Below, piece after piece: positions 1 to 7,031 of a stretch of 15,988 nt of DNA (the first letter of the stretch is position 1; each line of letters begins with the position of its first letter). The position numbers and the translations under genes are program-made. The DNA comes from DASUAS01 sp036271015 (GTDB lineage: Bacteria > Actinomycetota > Acidimicrobiia > IMCC26256 > DASPTH01): assembly GCA_036271015.1 (NCBI GenBank), contig DATBBL010000139.1:1-15988 (forward strand), in the 5' to 3' direction. The notes under the pieces were generated by a model that worked only from the letters and a program-made list of their open reading frames with translations, was not told where the DNA came from and made no database searches.

Positions 1-264
1 CATCGCCGATGCCACCGCCCCGGCGCCGTAGAAGTACGACGGCGTCGCCTCGAGGTGGACGGCGCGGCCGCCCGCGTGGGCGAAGTAGCCCTCCCACACC
101 GAGGCCGGCGCGAGCGGCTCCCCGTAGCGCGGCGGGAGGAAGTAGCGCGTCTCCTTGATCGACGACGGCGCGACGTCGGGATGCGTCGACAAGGAGACGA
201 ACAGCGAAGTGGTGCCCGCCTTGTTGACACCCGCGATGATCACGTCGGTGCGCTCGACCGCCAC
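1..264 (-). CDS. Sulfotransferase family protein, N-terminal part (cut by window edge)
   Basis: Only the first 88 codons are in the window. Read on the minus strand from a GTG at 264, the product has a 5'-PSB/P-loop-like segment at residues 12-19 (GVNKAGTT), followed by STHPDV and KETRYF (37-42). This is the typical N-terminus of PAPS-dependent sulfotransferases of the heparan-sulfate-sulfotransferase-like bacterial group. Such enzymes transfer sulfate from PAPS to a hydroxyl or amine of a glycan, lipid or small molecule; the acceptor cannot be told from this fragment. The start is supported by GGAGG (positions 274-278 on the complement), 9 nt before the GTG, and by a TAACTT -10-like hexamer at 305-310. 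The gene is divergent from the PhoH gene. The family call is firm; the C-terminal PAPS-binding part and the real length are not visible. Confidence 0.85.
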   Translation of the reverse strand, partial: MAVERTDVIIAGVNKAGTTSLFVSLSTHPDVAPSSIKETRYFLPPRYGEPLAPASVWEGYFAHAGGRAVHLEATPSYFYGAGAVASAM

Positions 265-304
265 TGGCGTTGCCCTCCGAGGCCGACCCGGTGGTGACCC
301 GTCG

Positions 305-310
305 AAGTTA
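305..310 (-). promoter_or_regulatory. -10 element of the sulfotransferase promoter
   Basis: TAACTT on the minus strand matches the actinobacterial -10 pattern TANNNT. It would start transcription near 298, giving a leader of about 34 nt that contains the GGAGG ribosome site. No convincing -35 hexamer is seen. Confidence 0.4.
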
Positions 311-390
311 GGTCACGAACCTGTGAGCGCGATGAGCAGCGCGTCCGGGTCGGGTGCACGAGAGTCCGCGGCGTGCGTCGCGGCTCGGGC

Positions 391-396
391 TAGCGT
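391..396 (+). promoter_or_regulatory. -10 element just before the PhoH start
   Basis: TAGCGT ends 10 nt before the TTG at 407, so the transcript would begin only about 4 nt before that codon. The same hexamer stands before the ABC transporter genes at 10799-10804. It favours the TTG at 407 over in-frame starts further upstream (GTG 323, ATG 332), which lie before this element. Confidence 0.4.
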
Positions 397-406
397 CCCC
401 CGTGCC

Positions 407-1693
407 TTGATCACCACGACCGTCTACGTCATCGACACGTCCGTGCTGCTGGCTGATCCACTGGCCGTGACGCGCTTCGCCGAACACGAGGTCGTGCTCC
501 CGCTCGTGGTCCTCACCGAGCTGGAGGGCAAGCGGCACCATCCCGAGCTGGGGTGGGCGGCACGGCGGTCGCTCCGCCTGCTCGAGGACCTCCGGAACCG
601 GCACGGGTCGCTCATCGAGCCGATGCCCGTGAACGACGAGGGCGGCACGCTCCGCGTCGAGCTCAATCACCAGGATCTCGGGGCGCTGCCGCAGCCGCTG
701 AGCGCCGACGCCAACGACCACCGCATCCTCGCCGTCGCGCTCAGCCTCGGCCGCGATGGCCGCGAGGTCGTGGTGGTCAGCAAGGACCTCCCGCTCCGGC
801 TCAAGGCGGGCGTGGTGGGCCTGGAGGCCGACGAGTACCGCAACGAGCTCGCCACCGACTCCGGCTGGACCGGGTTCCTCGAGCTCGAGGCCTGGGGAGC
901 GGTGATCGACGAGCTCTACGACCAGCGCGTCGTCGACTTTGCCGAAGCGCGCGACCTGCCGTGTCACGCGGGCGTCGCGTTGCACTCGGGATCGCAGTCG
1001 GCGCTGGCGCGCGTGCAGGCCGACAAGCGCCTCCACCTCGTGCGCCCCGACCAGTCGATGTTCGACCTGCGCGGCCGCTCGGCCGAGCAGCACATCGCGA
1101 TCGACATCCTGCTCGACGAACAGGTCGGCATCGTCAGCCTCGGTGGGAGCGCGGGGACGGGCAAGAGCGTGCTCGCGCTTGCGGCCGGGCTGGAGGCCGT
1201 GCTCGAGCGCCGCACGCATCAGCGGGTCGTCGTGTTCCGCCCGATCTACGCGGTCGGAGGGCAGGATCTCGGGTACCTCCCGGGTTCCGAGACCGAGAAG
1301 ATGGCGCCGTGGGGCGCCGCGGTCACCGACGCGCTGGAGTCGATGGTCGGCCGCGAGGTCATCGAGGAGGTGATCGACCGGGGGCTGCTCGAGGTGCTCC
1401 CGCTGACGCACATCCGGGGCCGGAGCCTCACCGACAGCTTCGTCGTGATCGACGAGGCGCAGAACCTCGAGCGTTCGGTGTTGCTCACCGCGCTCAGCCG
1501 GCTCGGGCGGGGGAGTCGCGTGGTGCTGACCCACGACGTCGCGCAGCGCGACAACCTGCGCGTCGGCCGCCACGACGGCATCGTGAGCGTCATCGAGACG
1601 CTCAAAGGCCACCCGCTGTTCGCGCACATCACGTTGACGCGCTCGGAGCGGTCGGCCATCGCCGCCCTGGTCACCCAGGTGCTCGACGGCTGA
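407..1693 (+). CDS. phoH2: PIN domain-PhoH NTPase fusion (PhoH2 type)
   Basis: This 428-residue protein joins an N-terminal PIN-type RNase to a C-terminal PhoH ATPase, as in mycobacterial PhoH2, which unwinds and cleaves RNA in the cytoplasm. PIN motifs seen are VIDTS with Asp10, Glu38 in LTELEGK, the acidic DANDH segment at 101-105 and SKD at 125-127. The PhoH part has Walker A GSAGTGKS at 247-254 and Walker B VVIDEAQN with Asp349-Glu350. The reading frame is open upstream to 155, but the TTG at 407 gives the usual family length of about 430 residues and lies next to a TAGCGT element. ATG 332 would add 25 low-complexity residues and has no clear ribosome site. No antitoxin-like small gene precedes it; the upstream neighbour is the divergent sulfotransferase. 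It ends convergently with the PDZ gene, 39 nt away. Confidence 0.92.
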   Translation: MITTTVYVIDTSVLLADPLAVTRFAEHEVVLPLVVLTELEGKRHHPELGWAARRSLRLLEDLRNRHGSLIEPMPVNDEGGTLRVELNHQDLGALPQPLSADANDHRILAVALSLGRDGREVVVVSKDLPLRLKAGVVGLEADEYRNELATDSGWTGFLELEAWGAVIDELYDQRVVDFAEARDLPCHAGVALHSGSQSALARVQADKRLHLVRPDQSMFDLRGRSAEQHIAIDILLDEQVGIVSLGGSAGTGKSVLALAAGLEAVLERRTHQRVVVFRPIYAVGGQDLGYLPGSETEKMAPWGAAVTDALESMVGREVIEEVIDRGLLEVLPLTHIRGRSLTDSFVVIDEAQNLERSVLLTALSRLGRGSRVVLTHDVAQRDNLRVGRHDGIVSVIETLKGHPLFAHITLTRSERSAIAALVTQVLDG

Positions 1694-1707
1694 CCGCTCC
1701 GAGCGGT
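1693..1707. terminator. Short hairpin between convergent phoH2 and PDZ genes
   Basis: ACCGCT and AGCGGT form a 6-bp stem with loop CCG, beginning on the last base of the phoH2 stop codon. There is no T-run. It is placed between two convergent genes and could work in both directions, but the stem is short, so the call is weak. Confidence 0.25.
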
Positions 1708-1732
1708 TGATCGCGAGTGGGTTGCGCCGGCT

Positions 1733-2527
1733 TCAGCTCGACTGCGAGGTCGAGCGGGTGGTCAGCGTCGCCTTGGTCGTGTTCGACGTCCCGCCACGCG
1801 TGTAGGTGATCGTGATCTGGTCGCCGCTCGAGTGCTGCTGCACCGCGTTCCGCACGGCCAGCGGGGTCGTCACCTTCGTGCCGTCGATGGCGGTGATCAC
1901 GTCGCCCTGCTTGAGGCCGGCATCGGCCGCGGGGCTGCCGCTCTGCACCTCGGTCACCGCGACACCGTTGTCCGCGGTGCCGACTGCGACGCCGAGGAAC
2001 GCGCCGTTGGTGGTCGACTGACCGCCACCGTTGCTGTTCCCGTTGCCGTTGCTGTTGCCGTTGCCGTTGCCGTTCCCGTTGTTGCCCGGCAGCTCGTTCC
2101 CGTTGGGGAACTGGCGGCCGTTGCCGAAGGGGCCGTTGCCGTTCCCGTTCGCGTTCCCGCTACCGGGGAACACGCTGGCGTTCTGGCTCGAACCGGAGTC
2201 CGACGACGAGTCGCCGATGGCGTAGCCGATGCCGCCGAACACGAGCGCGGCGATGATCGCGGCGGCGACGAGGCCGACCCACTTCGGGATGAAGATCCCG
2301 GCCGGGCGCTCGGCCGGTGCTGACGCGGCCGGAGCGGCCGCAGCCGCCGGTGCGACCGGGTTGGCCTGGGTCGCCTCGGGCTGGCTCGGTGCCGCCGCGA
2401 CGTCGTCCTCGTCGCCGGCCGGCTGCACCGCAGCGTCGTTGGTGAGGGGCTTGGTCTCCGCGGTCGGTGCTTCCTCGGGGGCGGCCGGTGACGGCTCCCC
2501 TTCGGCGTTCGGTGTCTCGTCGGTCAT
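1733..2527 (-). CDS. Single-pass membrane protein with Asn/Gly linker and C-terminal PDZ domain
   Basis: The 264-residue product has an acidic, Ala/Pro-rich cytoplasmic tail (1-76) and one hydrophobic segment at about 83-105. An extracytoplasmic low-complexity linker rich in Asn-Gly follows (about 125-170), then one PDZ domain (about 175-255: FLGVAV, GSPAADAGLKQGDVITAIDG). The layout is like actinobacterial HtrA/DegP proteins with the trypsin-like domain removed: there is no GNSGG or other catalytic motif. A likely role is binding C-terminal peptides of exported proteins or scaffolding a membrane protease, but no partner is visible. The ATG at 2527 has a good ribosome site (GGGGAGG, about 8 nt upstream). 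The gene is divergent from the SDR at 2647 and convergent with phoH2. Domain assignment is firm; function is open. Confidence 0.85.
   Translation of the reverse strand: MTDETPNAEGEPSPAAPEEAPTAETKPLTNDAAVQPAGDEDDVAAAPSQPEATQANPVAPAAAAAPAASAPAERPAGIFIPKWVGLVAAAIIAALVFGGIGYAIGDSSSDSGSSQNASVFPGSGNANGNGNGPFGNGRQFPNGNELPGNNGNGNGNGNSNGNGNSNGGGQSTTNGAFLGVAVGTADNGVAVTEVQSGSPAADAGLKQGDVITAIDGTKVTTPLAVRNAVQQHSSGDQITITYTRGGTSNTTKATLTTRSTSQSS
2021..2083 (-). repeat. Asn-Gly(Ser) coding repeat in the PDZ protein linker
   Basis: Residues 149-169 are almost only Asn, Gly and Ser, encoded by tandem hexamers of the GGCAAC type (GTTGCC/GTTCCC as read on the plus strand). Such a tract can change length in 6-bp, in-frame steps by slippage. 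It forms a flexible spacer between membrane segment and PDZ domain. Confidence 0.75.
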
Positions 2528-2633
2528 GTCCGGATCCTCCCCGGGGTCGTACTCTCCCGACGCTCATGGTGGCGGGGAGGGGCTGAGAGGTCGCTGAGCG
2601 TGGTGACTGGGGATCGCCCGGGGTCGGTGCTGT

Positions 2634-2639
2634 TACGTT
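2634..2639 (+). promoter_or_regulatory. -10 element, leaderless promoter of the SDR gene
   Basis: TACGTT ends 7 nt before the TTG at 2647, the same spacing as in several other genes here. The predicted transcription start falls on or beside the start codon. No ribosome site precedes the gene, which agrees with a leaderless message. Confidence 0.45.
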
Positions 2640-2646
2640 GGCGCCC

Positions 2647-3441
2647 TTGGCGATCGACCTCGGGCTCGAGGGTAAGCGGGCGCTGGTCACCGGCGCGGGC
2701 ATCGGCATCGGGCGGGGCATCGCCAGCTGGCTGGCCCGCGCCGGCTGCGACGTCGCGCTCGCCGACAAGGACCCCACCAGCCTCGACGAGGCCGTGGCCG
2801 AGGTGGCCGGCGCCGGCGCCGGCATCCGCGTGATCGGGCTCGAGGCCGACCTTCGCCGGCCCGACGCGGTCCGGGGCCTGGTCACCCGGGTGGTCGACGA
2901 GCTCGGCGGCCTCGAGGTGGCGGTCAACAACGTGGGCTCGCTCGCGGGACGTTCGCCGGACCTCTTCGTCGATCTCGACGACGAGGCACTGCGCGACATC
3001 GTCGAGCAGAACCTGTTCGTGACCATGTGGTCGTGCCACGCCGAGGCGCGGGCCATGGTCGACACCGGCACCGAGGGTGTGATCGTGAACGTCAGCTCGG
3101 GGGAGACCTCGCGCGCCGCGGTGCGCATGGCGCCGTACGGCGCGGCGAAGGCGGCGATCAACCACCTGACCGAGACCCTCGCGGTCGAGCTCGCACCCCA
3201 TGGCATCCGGGTGCTCGCCGTGGCGCCGGGCACGACGCTCACACCGGTCGTGAAGGCCGCCCTGTCCGACGAGACGGTCGAGCGGCTGGTGGCGGCCCAC
3301 CCCCTCGGGCGCCTCGGCGAGCCCGACGACCTCGGCCGCCTGGTCGTCGCGCTCGCCTCCGACCTCGGCCGGAGCGTCACCGGCCAGCTCGTGTTCGGCG
3401 ACAACGGCGCCCAGCTCGCCCGCAACCGTCCCTGGCTCTGA
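2647..3441 (+). CDS. SDR family oxidoreductase
   Basis: This is a classical short-chain dehydrogenase/reductase of 264 residues that interconverts an alcohol and a ketone with a nicotinamide cofactor. Visible features are the cofactor loop TGAGIGIG (15-22), Asp40 at the end of beta-2 (suggesting NAD(H) over NADP(H)), NNVG (94-97), and the tetrad Asn122, Ser151, Tyr164 and Lys168 (YGAAK). The C-terminal part VAPGTTLTP and the SVTGQLVFGDNG segment are as in FabG-like SDRs. I chose the TTG at 2647 because it sits 7 nt after TACGTT; a TTG at 2638 would add three residues and overlap that element. It is a single-gene unit, divergent from the PDZ gene. The substrate cannot be predicted. It may work with the monooxygenase downstream, but that is inference from distance only. 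Confidence 0.9.
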   Translation: MAIDLGLEGKRALVTGAGIGIGRGIASWLARAGCDVALADKDPTSLDEAVAEVAGAGAGIRVIGLEADLRRPDAVRGLVTRVVDELGGLEVAVNNVGSLAGRSPDLFVDLDDEALRDIVEQNLFVTMWSCHAEARAMVDTGTEGVIVNVSSGETSRAAVRMAPYGAAKAAINHLTETLAVELAPHGIRVLAVAPGTTLTPVVKAALSDETVERLVAAHPLGRLGEPDDLGRLVVALASDLGRSVTGQLVFGDNGAQLARNRPWL

Positions 3442-3457
3442 CCCCTGTTTCTCCGTC

Positions 3458-3512
3458 GCGCCGAATCGCCGGGCGAATCGGTGGACCGCGCGCCGAATCG
3501 GTGGGCGATTCG
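3458..3512 (+). repeat. Cluster of CGAATCG heptamers upstream of the ParA-like gene
   Basis: CGAATCG occurs directly at 3462-3468, 3474-3480 and 3494-3500 and inverted (CGATTCG) at 3506-3512, with unit spacings of 12, 20 and 12 bp. The 11-mers GCGCCGAATCG (3458, 3490) and CGAATCGGTGG (3474, 3494) are each exactly repeated. The last two heptamers form a 7-bp inverted repeat with a 5-nt spacer. It may be an operator or iteron array for a DNA-binding protein, or the inverted pair may be a weak terminator of the SDR gene. The rest of 3442-3650 shows only the promoter at 3638. Confidence 0.5.
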
Positions 3513-3637
3513 ATCCCACGGGGTGGAGGTGCTCTCCCCGGTGAGTGCTCCGGCGCCGTCCGACCGTCACCCGCGCCGGCGCCGCCGCCGCCCCATCCCG
3601 GACCCTGGCGGCCCGGCACCGCCCCTCCGCCTCTCGC

Positions 3638-3643
3638 TATGGT
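3638..3643 (+). promoter_or_regulatory. -10 element, leaderless promoter of the ParA-like gene
   Basis: TATGGT ends 7 nt before the GTG at 3651. The ATG inside TATGGT is out of frame and is not the start. No ribosome site is seen between the element and the start codon. Confidence 0.45.
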
Positions 3644-3650
3644 GCTGCCC

Positions 3651-4250
3651 GTGATCGTGGTCGTGGCGGCACTCAAGGGCGGGGTGGGCAAGACCACCAC
3701 CTCGGTGTACCTGTCGGCGGTGGCGGTGGCGGGCAACCGCACCGTGACCCTGGTCGACTCCGATCCCCAGGCCAGCGCGGCCGACTGGGTCGAGCACGCC
3801 GCCGACGAGGTGCTGGAGTCGGTCGAGGTCGTCGAGGCGCCGACCGAGCGCCTGCTCACCAAGACCCTCGATCGCGTCGACCACGAGGACATCGCGTTCG
3901 TCGACACCCCGCCCGGCCACGAGCGGCTGTTGGCCAAGGCGCTGGAGCGTGCCGACGCGGTGGTCATCCCCACCCGCGTGGGTGGTGTCGAGACCGCCCG
4001 GGTCGAGGCCGTGCTCGACATGGTGCCGAAGCGGCTCCCCGTCGGCCTGGTGATGGCGTCCGCCCGCACCTTCACCCGCGACTACCAGGACACCGTCACC
4101 ATGTGGGTGGAGGCCGGAGTCCCGGTGTGGGGGGCGGTCCCCGAGCGCGTCGGCATCGCGACCGGGCCCGACGGCTGGCTGTCGATCGAGGGCCTGGAGT
4201 GCTACCGCGAGGTGTGGCGAAAGCTCCGGCGGACGGCGCGCGGCCAGTAA
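3651..4250 (+). CDS. Orphan ParA/MinD-family ATPase
   Basis: This is a short (199 residues) deviant-Walker ATPase. The P-loop KGGVGKTT (9-16) carries the signature lysine Lys9 as well as Lys14. Walker A' is VDSDPQAS with Asp36 and Asp38, and Walker B is FVDTPPG with Asp85. ParA-family proteins form ATP-dependent dimers that position DNA or protein cargo. This one lacks the N-terminal DNA-binding extension of long plasmid ParAs, and no parB lies next to it, so chromosome partition is unlikely. Small orphan ParAs in actinobacteria often position other cargo. The GTG at 3651 is chosen because it begins the first beta strand directly before the P-loop and lies 7 nt after TATGGT; the frame is open far upstream without meaningful sequence. 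tatA follows after 30 nt but has its own promoter. A heptamer repeat cluster lies about 140 nt upstream. Confidence 0.87.
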   Translation: MIVVVAALKGGVGKTTTSVYLSAVAVAGNRTVTLVDSDPQASAADWVEHAADEVLESVEVVEAPTERLLTKTLDRVDHEDIAFVDTPPGHERLLAKALERADAVVIPTRVGGVETARVEAVLDMVPKRLPVGLVMASARTFTRDYQDTVTMWVEAGVPVWGAVPERVGIATGPDGWLSIEGLECYREVWRKLRRTARGQ

Positions 4251-4268
4251 TTCGAGGGCACCGAGGGG

Positions 4269-4274
4269 TACCCT
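4269..4274 (+). promoter_or_regulatory. -10 element, leaderless promoter of tatA
   Basis: TACCCT ends 6 nt before the ATG at 4281, so transcription would start at or next to the A of the start codon. No Shine-Dalgarno sequence is present. Confidence 0.5.
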
Positions 4275-4280
4275 CACGGT

Positions 4281-4487
4281 ATGGACGTCGGACCCGTTGA
4301 ACTACTCATCGTCCTCGCAGTGGTGCTCCTCCTCTTCGGCTCCAAGAAGTTGCCCGAGCTGGCACGGGGCATGGGCACCGCGGCGAAGGAGTTCCGCTCC
4401 GGCCTGCACGATGAGTCGGACGAAGCGCCCGGCACTCCGGCCGTCCCCGAGACGACGACCGAGAAGGCGCCGGACACCCAATCCTGA
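4281..4487 (+). CDS. tatA: Twin-arginine translocase subunit TatA
   Basis: This 68-residue protein has the standard TatA/E layout. A short N-terminal membrane helix (about 5-19) is followed by the hinge FGSKKLPELARGMG (19-32), an amphipathic helix to about 43, and an acidic, Pro/Thr-rich tail. TatA oligomerises to make the membrane passage for folded proteins with twin-arginine signals. A TatA rather than TatB identity is favoured by the short length and the FGSKKLPEL hinge. tatC and tatB are not in this window. The gene lies between the ParA-like gene and the monooxygenase on the same strand, but both it and the monooxygenase have their own leaderless-type promoters. After the stop, 4488-4676 (189 nt) holds only the promoter of the next gene. 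Confidence 0.93.
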   Translation: MDVGPVELLIVLAVVLLLFGSKKLPELARGMGTAAKEFRSGLHDESDEAPGTPAVPETTTEKAPDTQS

Positions 4488-4664
4488 ACTCGTCAGAGAA
4501 CGCGCCGGTCGATCGCGCACGCGAGGTCGTTGCGCGCCGCCACGCCGGTCGTGACCACCGTTGGGCGAACGTGATCGGCAGGATGTGGAGCGTCCGCGCC
4601 TAGCGCATTGAGTGGTGCCGAATCCGGCGCTGCACGAGTCGGGTCGATCGGACGGTCTCGCCCG

Positions 4665-4670
4665 TATCCT
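4665..4670 (+). promoter_or_regulatory. -10 element, leaderless promoter of the monooxygenase gene
   Basis: TATCCT ends exactly 6 nt before the ATG at 4677, as at tatA. The reading frame is open upstream of 4677, so this element also helps to fix the start. Confidence 0.5.
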
Positions 4671-4676
4671 CGTGCC

Positions 4677-6623
4677 ATGCCTGATTCCGATCGCAACCCC
4701 CACGCCGGCCGGCCGTTCACCGACGACGACGCCGCCATCGCCGCCGCGCTCGACGACGTGAGCGTCCCCGCCCTGCTGTGCTCGATGGTGCACCTCACCG
4801 GCGACCCGGCGTGGATCCGCGGCGACCTGCGGCCCCACGCCTCGGCGCTCAACGACTACCAGGGCTCGATGACCGACGACGAGATGGCGGCGGCGCGCCG
4901 CCGGGCACTCCCGGCCATCATCGCCTTCCGCGACGCCGGGTGCGTGCTCCCGCCGCCACCGTCGGACGAGCTGGTCCGGGAGATGATGGCGTTCCTCGCC
5001 TGCGGGCCGGTCGCCGACGACGTCGTGCCCATGTTCCTGGAGGACCTCCACCTCGACGGCGCCGACGCCCGAGCCATCACCTGGGGCGACGAGATCCCCG
5101 CCGACGTGCGTGACGACTCGCACGTGATCGTCATCGGGTGCGGCGAGTCCGGCTTGCTCGCCGGGATCCGCCTCGCCCAGGCCGGGCTGCCCTTCACCAT
5201 CATCGAGAAGAACGGCGGTCCCGGCGGCACGTGGTGGGAGAACCGCTACCCGGGTGCGCGCGTCGACATCGGCAGCCACTTCTACTGCTACTCGTTCGAG
5301 CCCGCCGACCATTGGACCGAGTACTTCTCGCAGCACCCGGAGCTCCGCGCCTATTTCGAGCGGGTCATGAACGCGCACGAGCTGGAGCGACACTGCCGGT
5401 TCGACACCCGCGTCGAGGCGGCCGAGTACGACGACGAGACCGGCCGTTGGGCGGTGACGATCACCACGCCCGACGGTGCCACCGAGGTGCTCGACGCCCG
5501 CGTGGTGATCAGCGCGGTGGGCGCGCTCAACACGCCGCGCATGCCGGACATCCCCGGCATGGACGACTTCGAGGGTCCGTCCTTCCACTCGTCGCGTTGG
5601 GATCACTCGGTCGACCACCGCGGCACGCGCTTCGCGCTGGTCGGTGCCGGGGCGTCCGGGTTCCAGATCGCGCCCACCATCGCCGACGAGGTCGAGCAGC
5701 TGACCGTGTACCAGCGCACCGCGCAGTGGATGTTCCCCAACCCGAACTACCACCGCCAGGTGCCCGACGGCGACCGCTGGGCCATCCGGCACCTGCCGTT
5801 CTACGGGCGCTGGTTCCGGTTCCTCACCTTCTACCCGGGCGCCGGCCTCGCCATGGATCGCTCACGGATCGACCCCGAGTACGACGACGGCGGGCTCGCG
5901 GTCAGCGCGACGAACCGCGCCACCCGCGAGCTGTTCGCGGAGATCATGCGGGCGCAGCTCGGCGGCGACGCGGAGCTCGAGGCGAAGGTGATCCCGGAGT
6001 ATCCGGTCACCGCCAAGCGCATGCTGCAGGACAACGGCTCCTGGTTGGCGTGCCTCCGGAGGGACAACGTCGAGCTGGTCCGCACCGGCATCGAGCGGAT
6101 CGTGGCCGACGGCATCGTCGATGTCGACGGCACGTTCCGTCCGGCCGACGTCATCTGTTACGCCACCGGGTTCCGGCACAACGACTTCCTCTGGCCGATG
6201 CGGATCACCGGGCGCGGGGGAGTGGTGCTGCGCGACCAGTGGGGCGACGAGCCCGCCGCGTACCTCGGTATCACGGTGAAGAACTTCCCCAACCTCTTCT
6301 GCTTGTACGGGCCGGGGACCAACCTGGCGCACGGCGCCAGCCTCATCTTCCAGTCGGAGTGCCAAGTCGACTACGTGATGCAGGCGATCCACGAGCTGCT
6401 CCTGTCCGGGCACCGCTCACTGGAACCGCGTCCCGAGGTCCACGACGAGTACCGCGAGCGCTACCAGAGCGAGATCGCGCAGATGGTGTGGGCGCACGAG
6501 TCGGTGAAGCACTCCCACTTCAAGAACCCACAGGGGAAGATCTTCACCATCTCGCCGTGGCCGATCCCGACCTACTGGACCTGGACGAAGACGTTCGAAC
6601 CCAAGGACTACGTCTGGGCCTGA
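4677..6623 (+). CDS. Flavin-binding Baeyer-Villiger monooxygenase, HAPMO-like
   Basis: The 648-residue class B flavoprotein monooxygenase inserts one oxygen from O2 beside a ketone carbonyl, using FAD and NADPH, to give an ester or lactone. It has an N-terminal extension of about 150 residues, then the FAD motif GCGESG (154-159) with the downstream GGTWWENRYPGARVD segment. The Baeyer-Villiger fingerprint FEGPSFHSSRWD (298-309; FxGxxxHxxxWD) and the NADPH motif GAGASG (323-328) follow. The long N-terminal extension and total length match the 4-hydroxyacetophenone monooxygenase (HapE) group (about 640 residues), not cyclohexanone monooxygenase (about 540). The ATG at 4677 follows TATCCT by 6 nt. 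The gene ends 13 nt from the convergent small barrel-protein gene. Aryl ketones, steroids or terpenoid ketones are all possible substrates. Confidence 0.93.
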   Translation: MPDSDRNPHAGRPFTDDDAAIAAALDDVSVPALLCSMVHLTGDPAWIRGDLRPHASALNDYQGSMTDDEMAAARRRALPAIIAFRDAGCVLPPPPSDELVREMMAFLACGPVADDVVPMFLEDLHLDGADARAITWGDEIPADVRDDSHVIVIGCGESGLLAGIRLAQAGLPFTIIEKNGGPGGTWWENRYPGARVDIGSHFYCYSFEPADHWTEYFSQHPELRAYFERVMNAHELERHCRFDTRVEAAEYDDETGRWAVTITTPDGATEVLDARVVISAVGALNTPRMPDIPGMDDFEGPSFHSSRWDHSVDHRGTRFALVGAGASGFQIAPTIADEVEQLTVYQRTAQWMFPNPNYHRQVPDGDRWAIRHLPFYGRWFRFLTFYPGAGLAMDRSRIDPEYDDGGLAVSATNRATRELFAEIMRAQLGGDAELEAKVIPEYPVTAKRMLQDNGSWLACLRRDNVELVRTGIERIVADGIVDVDGTFRPADVICYATGFRHNDFLWPMRITGRGGVVLRDQWGDEPAAYLGITVKNFPNLFCLYGPGTNLAHGASLIFQSECQVDYVMQAIHELLLSGHRSLEPRPEVHDEYRERYQSEIAQMVWAHESVKHSHFKNPQGKIFTISPWPIPTYWTWTKTFEPKDYVWA

Positions 6624-6636
6624 CCGCCGCCCGCGC

Positions 6637-6942
6637 TCAACCGCCCGGGTTGTGGTGGGCGATGAGCTCGACCCAGGTGACGCTCGACGGGGGTTCGGTG
6701 ACCCCGCCCTTGGCCAAGGCCTCGCCCAGGCGACCCTCCATGAACCGGGCCTGGTGCTCGGGCGTGTCCCACACCTCCATCACGACCAGGTGCCCGTCCT
6801 CGTTCAGGCCGCCGGAGTGGCTGACGAGCCCATCGGGCCAGTCGCCGGCCCCGGTGCTCGGGTCGATGCCGAGCGCGTCGTTCACCGCCCGGTACTCCTT
6901 CTCGGTGACGCCCTCGAACTCCAAGATCAGTCCTGCTGCCAT
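6637..6942 (-). CDS. Small alpha/beta-barrel (ferredoxin-like fold) protein
   Basis: This 101-residue protein begins LILEFEGVTEKEYRAVNDALG and has the pattern HLVVMEVWDTPEHQARFMEGRLGEAL near its middle. These are features of dimeric alpha/beta-barrel proteins related to antibiotic-biosynthesis-monooxygenase or stress-responsive A/B-barrel domains. Many members have no known activity; some are small cofactor-free oxygenases or isomerases. The ATG at 6942 has AAGGGA (complement of 6948-6953) 5 nt upstream. It lies 89 nt after the SDR gene on the same strand and is probably its second operon gene. It converges on the monooxygenase gene. The fold is likely, the function unknown. No conserved catalytic residues were identified with certainty. 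Confidence 0.75.
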   Translation of the reverse strand: MAAGLILEFEGVTEKEYRAVNDALGIDPSTGAGDWPDGLVSHSGGLNEDGHLVVMEVWDTPEHQARFMEGRLGEALAKGGVTEPPSSVTWVELIAHHNPGG

Positions 6943-7031
6943 CGCGGTCCCTTCGGTTCGCCCTCCCGCCTCGGGGCATCCTTCCAGATCCGCCCGGGCC
7001 GCGCTCGGGAGTCGGAGGAGGGGCCCCCGGT

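Noticed and set aside
308..1627. Long open frame on the minus strand opposite phoH2
   Set aside because: GC-rich coding DNA often leaves the antisense frame open. The translation is full of His/Arg/Asp-rich low-complexity sequence without motifs, while the plus strand has clear PIN and PhoH motifs.
2021..2160. Tandem short repeats, considered as CRISPR or a non-coding repeat array
   Set aside because: The repeats are hexamers in frame and encode an Asn-Gly linker of the PDZ protein; there are no spacers.
6638..6652. CAACC/GGTTG hairpin between the monooxygenase and the barrel-protein gene
   Set aside because: Only a 5-bp stem, mostly inside the coding end of the minus-strand gene and with no T-run; too weak to call a terminator.
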